A stretch of DNA of 64,000 bases, from assembly GCA_965116565.1 (NCBI GenBank), contig OZ220699.1:3658001-3722000 (forward strand), in the 5' to 3' direction. Position numbers and translations under genes: made by a program. Below, in pieces: positions 42,710 to 51,312 of the stretch. How positions within the stretch are numbered: the first letter of the stretch is position 1; the number at the start of each line of letters is the position of its first letter. Source of the stretch: Bin87 sp965116565. GTDB taxonomy: Bacteria > Chloroflexota > Dehalococcoidia > Lucifugimonadales > UBA3495. The notes under the pieces are model-generated. The model saw nothing but the letters and a program-made list of their open reading frames with translations. It was not told the DNA's origin and searched no databases.

Positions 42710-44119
42710 CTAACCCGCCAGCCACCTGAGCACTCGACCGGTAAATCCGCGCGTCAGCCCGTCCAGGTATGCGTCCCACGCCACCTGCTGATTGCCCGTG
42801 CCCAGCGACGGGTACGCCTGCATCGCCCTGGCGACGTCAGCCATTTTCAAACCATGCTGCCCCGCGATCGCCCATCCCTGCAGAGTCTCCGCCGAGTTGC
42901 GTCCCACCACGGTCGCGCCCAGCACCGTCCCGTTGTCCCGGTACACCACCTTGATGAACCCCTCGGTGCTGCCATCCGTTACCGCCCGGTCAACGGAACC
43001 CATCGGCAATGTGGACACCCGGACTTTCCCGGCGAAACGCTCCCGCGCCTGCGCCTCGGTGTAACCCACATGGGCCACCTCGGGGTCGGTGAAAGTGGCC
43101 CACGGAGGATGGGCCGGCCGCGCCCTGGAACGGCCCGGCAGCAGCATGTTGCGCACCGCCATCGCGCCCTGGTAACCGGCGTAATGGGTGAACTGGAACC
43201 CGCCCGCGCAATCCCCGGCCGCATAGATGTTCCTGGCGCCGGTCCGCAAGTGGTTGTCCACAGTTATGCCAGCCCTTGAGTACAGCACTCCGGCGGCCTC
43301 CAGGCCCATCCCGTCAACATTCGCCCGCCGACCCACCGCCACCAGCAACCCGTCCCCGACTATTTCGTCACCGGCCGCGGTCACCGAGATAGCGCCCGAC
43401 TCGCCCGAACGTACTGATTCCACCGGCGCTCCCAGCCGCAGATCGACACCGTCCCGCCGCAGCGCATCCGCGACCATTTGGGCCGCCTCCGCCTCGTCGT
43501 TGGGCAGGATCCGGTCCAGCGCCTCCAGCAGCGTCACCTGCGATCCCAGGCGTTGGCACGCCTGCGCCAGTTCACACCCTATCGGCCCGCCACCGACGAC
43601 AATCAAGCGTTCCGGCAAGGATTCCTGCTGCCAGAAATTCTCGTAGGTCAGGCAAGGGGTTTCGGCAAGGCCTGGAATCGGCGGTACGAATGGAGAAGCC
43701 CCGGTACAGATGAGGAAGTGTTTGGCAGTAATTCGCCCCCCATCGACGGCTACGGTATGGGGATCCTCAAACCGCGCTTTACCTTCGATCACGTCGATGC
43801 CCTCGGCCCGCAGCGCGTCCGGCGACTCGGCGGCGTATATCTGCTCAACAACGCTGCGTATGCGGTCCATCACCGCTGCGAAATCCACCTCCGGCTCCCC
43901 GGCGTGGATACCCAACTCTCCGCCGGTACGGATGGTGTGGGCCACTCTGGCGGCGTGCAGCAGCGCCTTGCTCGGCACACACCCCGTCCAGGTGCAGTCG
44001 CCGCCCACCCGGTTGGCCTCAATGAGCGCAACACGCCTCTCCAACCGGGCCGCAAAGCGCGCCGCCGTCAGTCCAGCCGACCCGGCCCCGATGATCGCAA
44101 GATCGTAGTCCGTAGCCAT
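42710..44119 (-). CDS. FAD-dependent pyridine nucleotide-disulfide oxidoreductase (MerA/Lpd-like)
   Basis: This 469-aa flavoprotein disulfide reductase has FAD motif IIGAGSAGLTAA (9-20), redox pair GGDCTWTGCVPSK (Cys42, Cys47), NAD(P) motif VVGGGPIGCELA (about 175-186), IYAAGDCAGG and a dimerisation domain. The C terminus has AYPSLGTGNQQVAW where Lpd has HAHPT, so the general acid His is changed; this is seen in MerA-like and uncharacterised members. No N-terminal heavy-metal-binding domain and no C-terminal Cys pair, so mercury reduction is doubtful. Monocistronic. Confidence 0.85.
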   Translation of the reverse strand: MATDYDLAIIGAGSAGLTAARFAARLERRVALIEANRVGGDCTWTGCVPSKALLHAARVAHTIRTGGELGIHAGEPEVDFAAVMDRIRSVVEQIYAAESPDALRAEGIDVIEGKARFEDPHTVAVDGGRITAKHFLICTGASPFVPPIPGLAETPCLTYENFWQQESLPERLIVVGGGPIGCELAQACQRLGSQVTLLEALDRILPNDEAEAAQMVADALRRDGVDLRLGAPVESVRSGESGAISVTAAGDEIVGDGLLVAVGRRANVDGMGLEAAGVLYSRAGITVDNHLRTGARNIYAAGDCAGGFQFTHYAGYQGAMAVRNMLLPGRSRARPAHPPWATFTDPEVAHVGYTEAQARERFAGKVRVSTLPMGSVDRAVTDGSTEGFIKVVYRDNGTVLGATVVGRNSAETLQGWAIAGQHGLKMADVARAMQAYPSLGTGNQQVAWDAYLDGLTRGFTGRVLRWLAG

Positions 44120-44324
44120 GATTCGGGGAAATCTCCCAAAAAGGGCCGTGTATGTGTCAAGCCCGCGGAAAAAAGATGCGTCTCCCGCGTGCAGGAGTTC
44201 GGGAGTCGTTGCAGAAAGCTATCGTTGCGATCGTCTGGGAATCGGGTTATGAGTGCCGCGCAGGTGCATACGTCGCGGAAATGGATTTTGCGGCATTGCC
44301 CGCTTGAACCCATTATAAGGGAAT

Positions 44325-45827
44325 CTACCGCGGCCCCTTGATCTGGTCGGGCAGCCACAGCGCCAGATCAGGAAAAACGATGATCAGCCCGATCACAATG
44401 GCCATGCACGCCATGAAGGGCAGCACCCCGATGTACACGTCGTTGATGGTGCCCGTTTCCGCTCTTTGGCCGGTCTCTGCGACCTCCTGCCTCGCCACGT
44501 CGTGACGGGCTCCCTGCAGGACGTACAGGCTGAGACCCTGCGGCGGGCTGATCTGCGCCGCCTCCAGCAGGATGATCATGATGATCCCGAACCACAGCAG
44601 GTCCACCTCCGCCGCCCGCAGCACCGGCGATATGATGGGCAGCGTCGTCAGCATCATGGAATAGGCCTCCATGAATGTTCCCAGCAACAGGTAGAACACC
44701 ACCAGGAACAGCACCAACTGCACCGTGCTCAGGTTGAAGCTGGCGACCCACTCCGCCATGGTGACCGATATCCGCAGGTACGCAAACGCGAACTGCAGCG
44801 TGAACGCCGCCATCAGGATGAACAGGATCATCGCCGAGGAACGCGCCGCCGACACACACGCCTCCATCGTCATTTTCACGATGAACCGGCAGTAGTTGCG
44901 GAAGTGCTCGCCGTTGAACCGGTATTCCTCCCGCCAGCTTTCCAGCGTCCTCCGCACCTCGGGCGATATCTGCGCCGCGATCCCCAGGCTCAGCACAAAT
45001 TCTGCGATGTTTCCTGCGAACAATCTCACGAAGTTGTAGATGATCGCCAGCGCCAGCGCTCCGGTCACTCCAAATCCGGCCGCCTCTGATGGAGTCGCCC
45101 ACCCGAAATAAATGCTGCCCAGCACGATGAAAATCAGCGCCAGCACCGGCACCATCAGCACGGTGAACAGCAGCCGCTCGACCCAACCCTCCCAACTCCA
45201 GAACCGCGCCCCGGTTTGCCTCGGCGCAACGGCCGGCCAGATCACCGACGCAACCCCGATCATCAGCATGAACACGCCGGCCAGCAGTATCCCCGGGATG
45301 AAACCCGCGAGGAACAGTCTGCCAATCGACTCGCCAACCGTCAGGCCATACAGCACCAGCAGGATGCTGGGCGGAATCAGGATGCCCAGCGTGCCGCCGG
45401 CCGCCAGCGAGCCCACCACCAATCGTTCCTGGTAGCCCTGTGCCCGGAATGACGGCAGCGCGACCCTGCTGACGGTGGCCGCCGTGGCGATGCTGGACCC
45501 CGCGCACGCCGCGAACACCGCGCAACTGGCGATGTTGGTGTGCATCAGCCCGCCCGGTATGAAGTCCACCCAGCGGGACAGCGCGCGATACATCAGGTTG
45601 GCAAACCCGCCCCGCAGTACGATTTCACCCATCAATATAAAGAGCGGGATCGCCACCAGGTTTACGTTGGTGTTGGTTTCCCACGCCCGGTTCCCCATGA
45701 TGTTCCACACCGGGTTGTCGGAGAAAACTTGCAGCAGGATCAGCGCCAGCGATCCCAACGCGCCGGCCACGTACAGGCCCGCGAAGAACATGGCACCCAT
45801 GAGGATGAATGCGATGGAGATCAGCAT
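44325..45827 (-). CDS. dctM: TRAP transporter large permease (DctM-like), orphan
   Basis: This 500-aa polytopic membrane protein has DctM signatures: NPVWNIMGNRAWE, LVAIPLFILMGEIVLRGGFA (about 57-76), CAGSSIATAATVSRVALPSF, GGTLGILIPPSILLVLYGL and LLLGTFMEAYSMMLTTLPII. TRAP importers need a small permease (DctQ) and a binding protein (DctP); neither is close. There are about 70 soluble residues (about 270-340, EVRRTLESWREEYRFNGEHF) in the middle that are not usual, and a further hydrophilic loop (YVLQGARHDVARQEVAETGQ). Substrate unknown. It may be a fused or specialised version. Confidence 0.85.
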   Translation of the reverse strand: MLISIAFILMGAMFFAGLYVAGALGSLALILLQVFSDNPVWNIMGNRAWETNTNVNLVAIPLFILMGEIVLRGGFANLMYRALSRWVDFIPGGLMHTNIASCAVFAACAGSSIATAATVSRVALPSFRAQGYQERLVVGSLAAGGTLGILIPPSILLVLYGLTVGESIGRLFLAGFIPGILLAGVFMLMIGVASVIWPAVAPRQTGARFWSWEGWVERLLFTVLMVPVLALIFIVLGSIYFGWATPSEAAGFGVTGALALAIIYNFVRLFAGNIAEFVLSLGIAAQISPEVRRTLESWREEYRFNGEHFRNYCRFIVKMTMEACVSAARSSAMILFILMAAFTLQFAFAYLRISVTMAEWVASFNLSTVQLVLFLVVFYLLLGTFMEAYSMMLTTLPIISPVLRAAEVDLLWFGIIMIILLEAAQISPPQGLSLYVLQGARHDVARQEVAETGQRAETGTINDVYIGVLPFMACMAIVIGLIIVFPDLALWLPDQIKGPR

Positions 45828-45873
45828 TGGTCAACTGAGGTTTGATGGGACCTGGATTGGTCGGCACACAAAA

Positions 45874-45920
45874 ACCCCGTCGCCTGGTCCACGCAAGCCT
45901 CCGGCTAGCGGCGACGGGGT
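45874..45920 (-). terminator. Terminator or leader attenuator before the TRAP permease
   Basis: On the minus strand an 11-bp stem ACCCCGTCGCC / GGCGACGGGGT encloses a 25-nt loop with an inner AGCC-GGA-GGCT hairpin, followed at once by TTTTGTG. It lies 100 bp after the stop of the 46020-46352 gene and 47 nt before the permease ATG. It may end the former or attenuate the latter. Confidence 0.6.
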
Positions 45921-46019
45921 AAGTAGCCCGCGCATAATAGCCGACACGGTGACCGGTGTCCATAAACTCCCCACCTCACGCGCACGCGTACCCGTACCCA
46001 CATTGGGGAATGGTCATGG

Positions 46020-46352
46020 CTATGGGGCTGGGCAAGGCAGATCCCAGCGGAGCAAGGCGCGGTAGCGGTCGCGGCTGGCCCAGGGGAGGAGTTTGCAGAC
46101 GATGGATTCGGGGTCGGGAATATCGCCCTGACGTCGAGCGACGTCCAGGTAGCGGCGGAGTCGGATAAAGGCGCTCAGGAGAAAGCCGGCGTTGGCGATG
46201 CGCTGGATGACTTCGGCCGGCTCAGGAGGTTCGGCGGGAGTCCAATCGTCGGCGACGGCCTCGGCGATGCGGCGGAGTTTGATGATGGCGAGCTCTGGGG
46301 CGAATCTGCGTTTGAGGGCCTTGATCATACGGCGGAGTTGCGAGAGGGTCAT
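46020..46352 (-). CDS. Hypothetical basic helical protein
   Basis: A 110-aa helical, Arg-rich protein beginning MTLSQLRRMIKALKRRFAPE, with WTPAEPPEPAEVIQRIANAG in the middle and a Trp-containing C terminus. I do not recognise a family. Start chosen at the ATG 8 nt after GGGAGG; an earlier ATG has no such site. It could be a nucleic-acid-binding protein given the charge, but no motif proves this. A hairpin with a T-run follows. Confidence 0.5.
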   Translation of the reverse strand: MTLSQLRRMIKALKRRFAPELAIIKLRRIAEAVADDWTPAEPPEPAEVIQRIANAGFLLSAFIRLRRYLDVARRQGDIPDPESIVCKLLPWASRDRYRALLRWDLPCPAP

Positions 46353-47000
46353 GGGGTTGCCTCCCGAGGGAGCAAGCATCGGGATCGGGGGATGGTGGCG
46401 CCCCGCATCAAGTACGGGGTGACCCCGTGTCGGGCAAGGGAAGGCTGTTATTTTGCGGAAATCCCGCTCATTTCCGTTCGGTTGAGCAGGGCGGGTGGCG
46501 GGGGGCGCGATGGGGGCGGCGAGGGCGGTTTTGAGCGGGATTTCGGTGGTTTTGGCGGGCTGGCGGGAGGATTTGGGGGAAGATGTTCAGGATGGCTCGC
46601 GACGGTCAGAATTGTGATTACCGAGATCAGAGGATTTTCAGGATTGAGTTTGTCCGGTGATTTGGATTGGGGCGATTGGACAGTTAGATGGCAAGGAAGA
46701 GCGGAGAGCAGGAGCAAGGTGGAGATGTCAGGAGATAGACGGTTGGGGGCACGCTGGCAGCGGTCGGACAGATCCGGATTCCGGCGGCTCCCATCGCAAG
46801 GTGGGCACGGGTGAGACTCTCCACAGGGCGACCGATTACATTCTTTGACATGAGTCCCGGCATGCATGACACCTGGATTACGACCGTCGGACCGACAATT
46901 TTCAGGGGCAGGTTTGATACCTGCCCCCACGAAGCAAACGGAATCGTTCTACGAGTCAGGGTTTCTCTACCTCAACCCTCCTTGCGCTCGTTGGGAAGAG
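46353..47000. other. Gap without a supported gene
   Basis: The sequence is purine-biased (GGCGGGG and GGATTTTCAGGATTG-like tracts) and has only weak, overlapping open frames. A covarying palindrome at 46905-46927 is the only structure seen. Confidence 0.5.
46905..46927. repeat. Palindromic repeat, GCGGGTTT family, covarying copy
   Basis: Arms GGGGCAGGT / ACCTGCCCC with loop TTGAT. Relative to 11017-11039 the stem pair G-C has become A-T on both sides (GCGGG to GCAGG, CCCGC to CCTGC), a compensatory change. Confidence 0.7.
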
Positions 47001-47345
47001 TTACTTGCCGTCGTCGATGCTGACGGTGATGATCGCGTTGGCGATGAGAGTGCCGTCGCTGCCGTCCTCGTTGAGCAGTTGAAGGCCGCCTACCACCACG
47101 TCGACGTTCGCGCGCCCGTGGGGCAGCGAGTCTGCCACCTCGTCGGCGTTCACCTTGTCGGGTTCGGGCGCGCCGATGGTCACGTTGACCGTCATGTCAT
47201 CGGCGGTCGCACCGACCAGGCGGGTGAAACCAAGGCTGCTGTGGTGAATGGCATCGAAGACGGCCCGCTTGGCCGCCAAGGTGTAGTCGAGGCCATGGAC
47301 GTCCACGCCCATGCCCATCTCGGTTACGCAACGCACGAGAGCCAT
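47001..47345 (-). CDS. Lin0512-family protein
   Basis: This 114-aa protein belongs to the conserved hypothetical Lin0512 family. It opens RCVTEMGMGVDVHGLDYTLAAKRAV (5-29) with the invariant MG.DxHG and AAxRAVxDAI pattern, and ends VVVGGLQLLNEDG and IITVSIDDG. The family is likely a small homo-oligomeric enzyme; function is unknown. GGAGG lies 7 nt before the ATG. It is divergent from rpmB with 112 bp between, so the two share a promoter region. Confidence 0.85.
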   Translation of the reverse strand: MALVRCVTEMGMGVDVHGLDYTLAAKRAVFDAIHHSSLGFTRLVGATADDMTVNVTIGAPEPDKVNADEVADSLPHGRANVDVVVGGLQLLNEDGSDGTLIANAIITVSIDDGK

Positions 47346-47419
47346 GCTGAAACCTCCTGTGTATCGGGGAGTTGGCTGCGGCCATTTAACGGCAGCGGCA
47401 ACGGCAAGTCAAGCGAGTA

Positions 47420-47428
47420 TGCTATAAT
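47420..47428 (+). promoter_or_regulatory. Extended -10 promoter of rpmB
   Basis: TGCTATAAT: a perfect TATAAT (47423-47428) with the TGn extension. It is 29 nt before the ATG. No -35 needed or seen. Confidence 0.7.
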
Positions 47429-47457
47429 GCCGCCACCCAACGGACAGGACTAAAATC

Positions 47458-47676
47458 ATGCAGTGCCAAATGTGCGGCAAGGCCGGCATGACCGGCAACA
47501 ACGTCAGCCACTCCAACCGCAGGACCAAGACCCGGTGGAAGGCCAACGTACATAAGCAGACGCTCTCCATCAACGGCAAGCCCACCCGCGTCAAGATCTG
47601 CTCCCGCTGCCTGCGGACGATGTACAAGCCGCCGCGGGGCCCCAAGGCCAGGGCGAGAGCCGCGGCAACGACCTAG
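47458..47676 (+). CDS. rpmB: 50S ribosomal protein L28
   Basis: A 72-aa basic protein of the large ribosomal subunit. CQMCGKAGMTGNNVSHSNRR (3-22) is the L28 N-terminal signature with one zinc-type CxxC, followed by TKTRWKANVHKQ and a second pair, ICSRC, so it is the zinc-binding (C+) form. Its C-terminal tail is short and basic. Extended -10 promoter 29 nt upstream; GGACAGGA as ribosome site. Confidence 0.95.
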   Translation: MQCQMCGKAGMTGNNVSHSNRRTKTRWKANVHKQTLSINGKPTRVKICSRCLRTMYKPPRGPKARARAAATT

Positions 47677-47740
47677 CCTGCGTTGGCCCGCCCTCGGCGG
47701 GTCATCACAACCTTAACGGCTGGACCAGGGCGAGGTCGGC

Positions 47741-48256
47741 ATGACCACCGTACCCGATTTGCCACCGCCCGGCGTGCAGAGCGACGAGGACCGTCGCCAG
47801 ATGAGCCGTATTTTCATAGCCCACGCCCGCGAAGAACTGGCGAAAGGCAGCCGGCTGCAGGCTGGCGAAAAGGCGTGGGGCGCAGTGGTGCACCCGTTCA
47901 AAGTCATTGCGGAGCAGCGGGGCTGGCCGCACGAGTCGCACCAGGACGTTTACAACGTCTCCAGCCAGATCGCGCTCGAATACGGCTTTGACCATGACCA
48001 AAGCCTGGCCCTGTCGGACGCCTACCGGGTCGGCCACCAGAACTTTTACGAAAATTATCACCACGCGGAAACGCTGGCCGATATGATCGATCGAGTTGAG
48101 GGCTTGTTGCCGTACCTGATTCAGCTCACGACCACGCCGCCGCGTCCGTTCACCATCACCAGCAACACCCAGTTGCGGCGGCTGCGGCGGCTCACCCGCG
48201 ACGACAGTCTGGAGATTGGCGACACATCTCCGGCAGGTTTTTCCAAGAAACACTAG
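47741..48256 (+). CDS. PaREP1/HEPN-like helical protein, copy 2
   Basis: A 171-aa helical protein whose core (LQAGEKAWGAVVHPFKVIAE then QRGWPHESHQD) parallels the 34418-34774 protein. RGWPHESH has the RX6H spacing of HEPN RNases. It has a longer C terminus (about 125-171), polar with Arg repeats (LRRLRRLTRDD). No antitoxin-like neighbour. It converges with rpe and overlaps its stop by 4 bp. Function unknown; HEPN membership is inference. Confidence 0.6.
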   Translation: MTTVPDLPPPGVQSDEDRRQMSRIFIAHAREELAKGSRLQAGEKAWGAVVHPFKVIAEQRGWPHESHQDVYNVSSQIALEYGFDHDQSLALSDAYRVGHQNFYENYHHAETLADMIDRVEGLLPYLIQLTTTPPRPFTITSNTQLRRLRRLTRDDSLEIGDTSPAGFSKKH

Positions 48257-48948
48257 CCGCCGGGCGTCAACCCCACCACGCTCTGTCGCAACGTCGCCAT
48301 TGCCTCGGCAACCGACTGTTCGCGGTTGAAGATGGCAGTCCCGGCCACGAGTATTCCCGCGCCGGCCGAAACCGAATCGCGGGCCGTATCATCGGCTTTG
48401 ACGCCGCCGTCAACTTCCAGCTGAGTCCCGTACCCGTTCTCCTGGATGATTCCGTAGAGGCGACGCAGCTTTCCCAAGGCCGAAGGGATGAACGACTGTC
48501 CGCCGAAACCCGGGTTCACGGTCATCACCAGCACGATGTCCAGGTCCGGCAGCACCTCCTCCACCGCCGCGATGGGCGTGGCGGGGTTGATGGCAACGCC
48601 AACCTGGCATCCCTGTTCTTTGACGAGGCCGATGGTGCGGTGCAGGTGGGGACAGGCTTCGGCGTGCACCAGCACCTGGTCGGTGCTGCCCTTGACCAGG
48701 CCGGGCAGCAGGCGGTCCGGTTCGTGGACCATCAGGTGCAGGTTGAGCGGCAGGTCGGTGGCGGTACGGATGGCATCCACGACCACCTCGCCGAAGGAGA
48801 TGTTGGGTACGAAACGGCCGTCCATTATGTCCACGTGGATCAGGTCGGCGCCGGCCTCGTCCGCGTCTTTGACCTGCCGGGCCAAGCGGCCGAAATCCGC
48901 CGCCAGCACTGAGGGCGCGACCTGCACGTGGGCAGCCGTGGTCGTCAT
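48253..48948 (-). CDS. rpe: Ribulose-phosphate 3-epimerase
   Basis: This 231-aa TIM-barrel enzyme interconverts ribulose 5-phosphate and xylulose 5-phosphate in the pentose phosphate pathway. Motifs are VAPSVLAADFGRL (10-22), HVDIMDGRFVPNISFG (metal-binding His/Asp), NLHLMVHEPD, VLVMTVNPGFGGQSFIP and the phosphate loop LEVDGGVKADDTA. Its start overlaps the argH stop by ATGA, so it is the second gene of an argH-rpe pair on the minus strand. Confidence 0.95.
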   Translation of the reverse strand: MTTTAAHVQVAPSVLAADFGRLARQVKDADEAGADLIHVDIMDGRFVPNISFGEVVVDAIRTATDLPLNLHLMVHEPDRLLPGLVKGSTDQVLVHAEACPHLHRTIGLVKEQGCQVGVAINPATPIAAVEEVLPDLDIVLVMTVNPGFGGQSFIPSALGKLRRLYGIIQENGYGTQLEVDGGVKADDTARDSVSAGAGILVAGTAIFNREQSVAEAMATLRQSVVGLTPGG

Positions 48949-50291
48949 ATCGCGCTGGCCTCCCGCAGAATCTTTTTGGCTCGGGCGAGGCCGTCGGCGA
49001 CGCGGTTGGGCGCGGTCCCGCCGGGATTGTCGCGAGCGGCCACCGAGGCTGCGGCGGTGATGGCATACACGTCAGCGTCGAAGTGAGGTGAGAAACCCCG
49101 GTACTCGTCCAGGGGCAGGTCCGAAAGTGACTTGCCCTCCGCCTCGCAGTGCTGGCACAGCCGCCGCATCACGCCGTGAGCCTCCCGAAACGGTACGCCC
49201 TTACCCACCAGGTAGTCGGCCAGATCCGTCGCCAGCATATAGCTCTCGCCCGCCAGCGACTCGACTCGGTCGGCATTGAGGGTCATTCCCGGCAGCATAT
49301 CGGCGAACACGCGGAGGGTGGACAGCAGTGTGTCCACGGTGTCGAAGAAGCCCTCCTTGTCTTCCTGCAAATCGCGGTTGTAGGTGAGGGGCAGGCCCTT
49401 GAGCACGGTCAGGATTCCCATCAGGCTGCCGTACACCCGGCCCGTTTTGCCGCGGGCGATCTCGGCGAAGTCGGGGTTGCGCTTCTGGGGCATGATGCTG
49501 CTGCCGGTGGTGAACTCGTCGGCAAGGCGCACGAAGTCGAACTCGCGGCTGGACCAGATGACGATCTCCTCGGACAGTCGGGATACGTGCATCATGGTGA
49601 TGGCTGCTGCTCCGTGGAACTCGGCCAGAAAATCGCGGTCGGCCACGGCATCCATGCTGTTGGGGCTGATCTCGCCGAACTCAAGGGATTCGGCCACCGC
49701 GTGGCGGTCCGTGGGATAGGGGACGCCGGCCAACGCCCCGCTCCCCAGAGGCAGAACGTCCATCCGGGCGGCGCAGTCGGTGAACCGCCCGATGTCCCGC
49801 TGAAACATCTCGAAATAGGCCAGCATGTGATGGGCGAACAGCACAGGTTGGGCCCGCTGCAGGTGAGTGTAACCGGGCATCACCACGCCGGCGTGCCGCT
49901 CCGCCAATCCGGTCAACGCCCGCTGAACGTCGCGCAACGCGGAGTTGACGTCGGCGATGGCCTGGCGGGTGTACAGCCGCATGTCCAGGGCGATCTGGTC
50001 GTTGCGAGACCGCCCGGTGTGCAGGCGCCCCGCCGCCGGCCCGATCAGGTCGGTAAGCCGGCGCTCGATGTTCATGTGCAGGTCCTCGAGAGCCGGATCC
50101 CACGGGAACTCCCCGCGTTCGATCTCGTCCTGCACCTGGCCCAGGCCCGCGATGATGCTATCGGCGTCATCCCGCGTGATGATGCCCTGCTTGGCCAGCA
50201 TGGCGGCGTGGGCCCTGGAGCCGGCGATGTCCTGGCGATACAGGCGCCGGTCATAGTGGATGGAAACGGTGTAGTCGCTGTGGTCGGTCAT
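48945..50291 (-). CDS. argH: Argininosuccinate lyase (N terminus short)
   Basis: This 448-aa enzyme splits argininosuccinate to arginine and fumarate, the last step of arginine synthesis. It shows RLYRQDIAGSRAHAAML, HTGRSRNDQIALD, GYTHLQRAQPVLFAHH, the family signature GSSIMPQKRNPD and LTYNRDLQEDKEG. The usual N-terminal block (LWGGRF) is missing; the protein begins shortly before SIHYDRRLY, and an in-frame TGA lies just upstream, so no longer start exists. This could be a natural short form or a 5-prime loss. It is followed by rpe in the same operon; no other arg gene is present. Confidence 0.92.
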   Translation of the reverse strand: MTDHSDYTVSIHYDRRLYRQDIAGSRAHAAMLAKQGIITRDDADSIIAGLGQVQDEIERGEFPWDPALEDLHMNIERRLTDLIGPAAGRLHTGRSRNDQIALDMRLYTRQAIADVNSALRDVQRALTGLAERHAGVVMPGYTHLQRAQPVLFAHHMLAYFEMFQRDIGRFTDCAARMDVLPLGSGALAGVPYPTDRHAVAESLEFGEISPNSMDAVADRDFLAEFHGAAAITMMHVSRLSEEIVIWSSREFDFVRLADEFTTGSSIMPQKRNPDFAEIARGKTGRVYGSLMGILTVLKGLPLTYNRDLQEDKEGFFDTVDTLLSTLRVFADMLPGMTLNADRVESLAGESYMLATDLADYLVGKGVPFREAHGVMRRLCQHCEAEGKSLSDLPLDEYRGFSPHFDADVYAITAAASVAARDNPGGTAPNRVADGLARAKKILREASAI

Positions 50292-50303
50292 GGGCGGCTC
50301 TCA

Positions 50304-50326
50304 CCCTCTCACATCAAGGGAGAGGG
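50304..50326. repeat. Palindromic repeat, CCCTCTC family
   Basis: Arms CCCTCTC / GAGAGGG, loop ACATCAAGG; related to 39099-39121. It lies just upstream of argH, within what would be its leader, and may explain the missing argH N terminus. Confidence 0.6.
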
Positions 50327-50330
50327 GACG

Positions 50331-51146
50331 TCAGGCATCGAGGTAGGCGAAGCTGGCGGCCAGGTTGTCGAACACGTCGTCCGCCGACGGGATCTCCATC
50401 ACGGCGGGGCCATCGTAGGCCTTGCCTTCCAGGATGCGACGCATCGCGTGGCAGTCCAGGTCGCCGTCGTCAACGCTACCGATGGCGACGCCGTCGCGGG
50501 CCTGTTTGAAGTGGACGATCTTGATGTAGTCGGCGGGCAGGTTCGCCAGTTCGTCCAGCGGGCTGCTGTCGGGATGGCGGCGCAACTGGTTGGCGGGATC
50601 GGGGCACAGGCCGAGGTATTGGCCCTCATCATCAGTCAGTTGGGCGCGGGCTTCCTGTACCAGCAGGGCCATGGATCGCAGCGGTTGGCCGGAGTTTTCC
50701 ATGGAGAATATGACGCCCTGGCGTGCTGCCTCCCTCACCAGCGGCACGATGCGCGCGGCGGGTTCGGCAACGTCGGCCGGGGATTCCCACGGAGTGTCGG
50801 ATGCGCCGGGATCGACGGTGCGCAGGTGGGGGTTTCCGCCGCCCACCAGGCGCGCTGCCTCAAGCTGGGACTGGTACAGCCCGCCCTGGGCATCAATGTC
50901 GGTGGTGATGCAGGGCAGGGCAACGGCCAGGTCAAAGGTGAGGTCCGGGAAACGGACCACCACGTCGGCCAGCGTTTCAAGGTTGGGCCGCCAGGCGTTG
51001 CCCTCGCCGGACTCGGCAGTGGCGAGGCAGGTCTGTCTCAATTCGACGTGGCGCGCGCCTCGCGATTGCGCCTCCGCGATCAGGTCGCCCAGATCGGAGT
51101 CGTCAAGCTGGTTGCGCCAGGAGTTGGTTATCGCACCGTAGATCAT
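50331..51146 (-). CDS. Sugar-phosphate isomerase/epimerase-like TIM barrel
   Basis: A 271-aa AP-endonuclease-2-type TIM barrel protein with ARHVELRQT, VIFSMENSG (metal-ligand Glu), LGLCPDPANQLR and IKIVHFKQAR (ligand His). Isomerases, epimerases and dehydratases of inositol and keto-sugars share this fold; there is no signature of endonuclease IV. Start: ATG behind GAGGAGGG. It precedes argH by 39 bp on the same strand, with a palindrome between, and may be in the same transcript. Confidence 0.75.
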   Translation of the reverse strand: MIYGAITNSWRNQLDDSDLGDLIAEAQSRGARHVELRQTCLATAESGEGNAWRPNLETLADVVVRFPDLTFDLAVALPCITTDIDAQGGLYQSQLEAARLVGGGNPHLRTVDPGASDTPWESPADVAEPAARIVPLVREAARQGVIFSMENSGQPLRSMALLVQEARAQLTDDEGQYLGLCPDPANQLRRHPDSSPLDELANLPADYIKIVHFKQARDGVAIGSVDDGDLDCHAMRRILEGKAYDGPAVMEIPSADDVFDNLAASFAYLDA

Positions 51147-51312
51147 GGTAGCCCTCCTCATTTCCAGGCTCCGTCGCGTCGGCGAAAACTATACCGCATT
51201 TGGGCCCGCGATGGACAGGATGCCAGGCGGCATGAAGATGACGGTGCCAACCCTGCCGGCGGGAACGCCTATGCTAGAATTGGCACAAACCAACGATACA
51301 GGAGGCCTCAGG

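Noticed and set aside
42710..44119. Mercuric reductase (merA) with a mercury operon
   Set aside because: No N-terminal metal-binding domain, no C-terminal Cys pair and no merR/T/P genes nearby.
45874..45920. A known riboswitch before the TRAP permease
   Set aside because: I could not match the loop and stem to any family; only a terminator/attenuator hairpin can be supported.
46448..46930. 160-codon minus-strand ORF in the gap before the Lin0512 gene
   Set aside because: Pro/Ser-rich, overlaps a palindromic repeat and has no family features or ribosome site.
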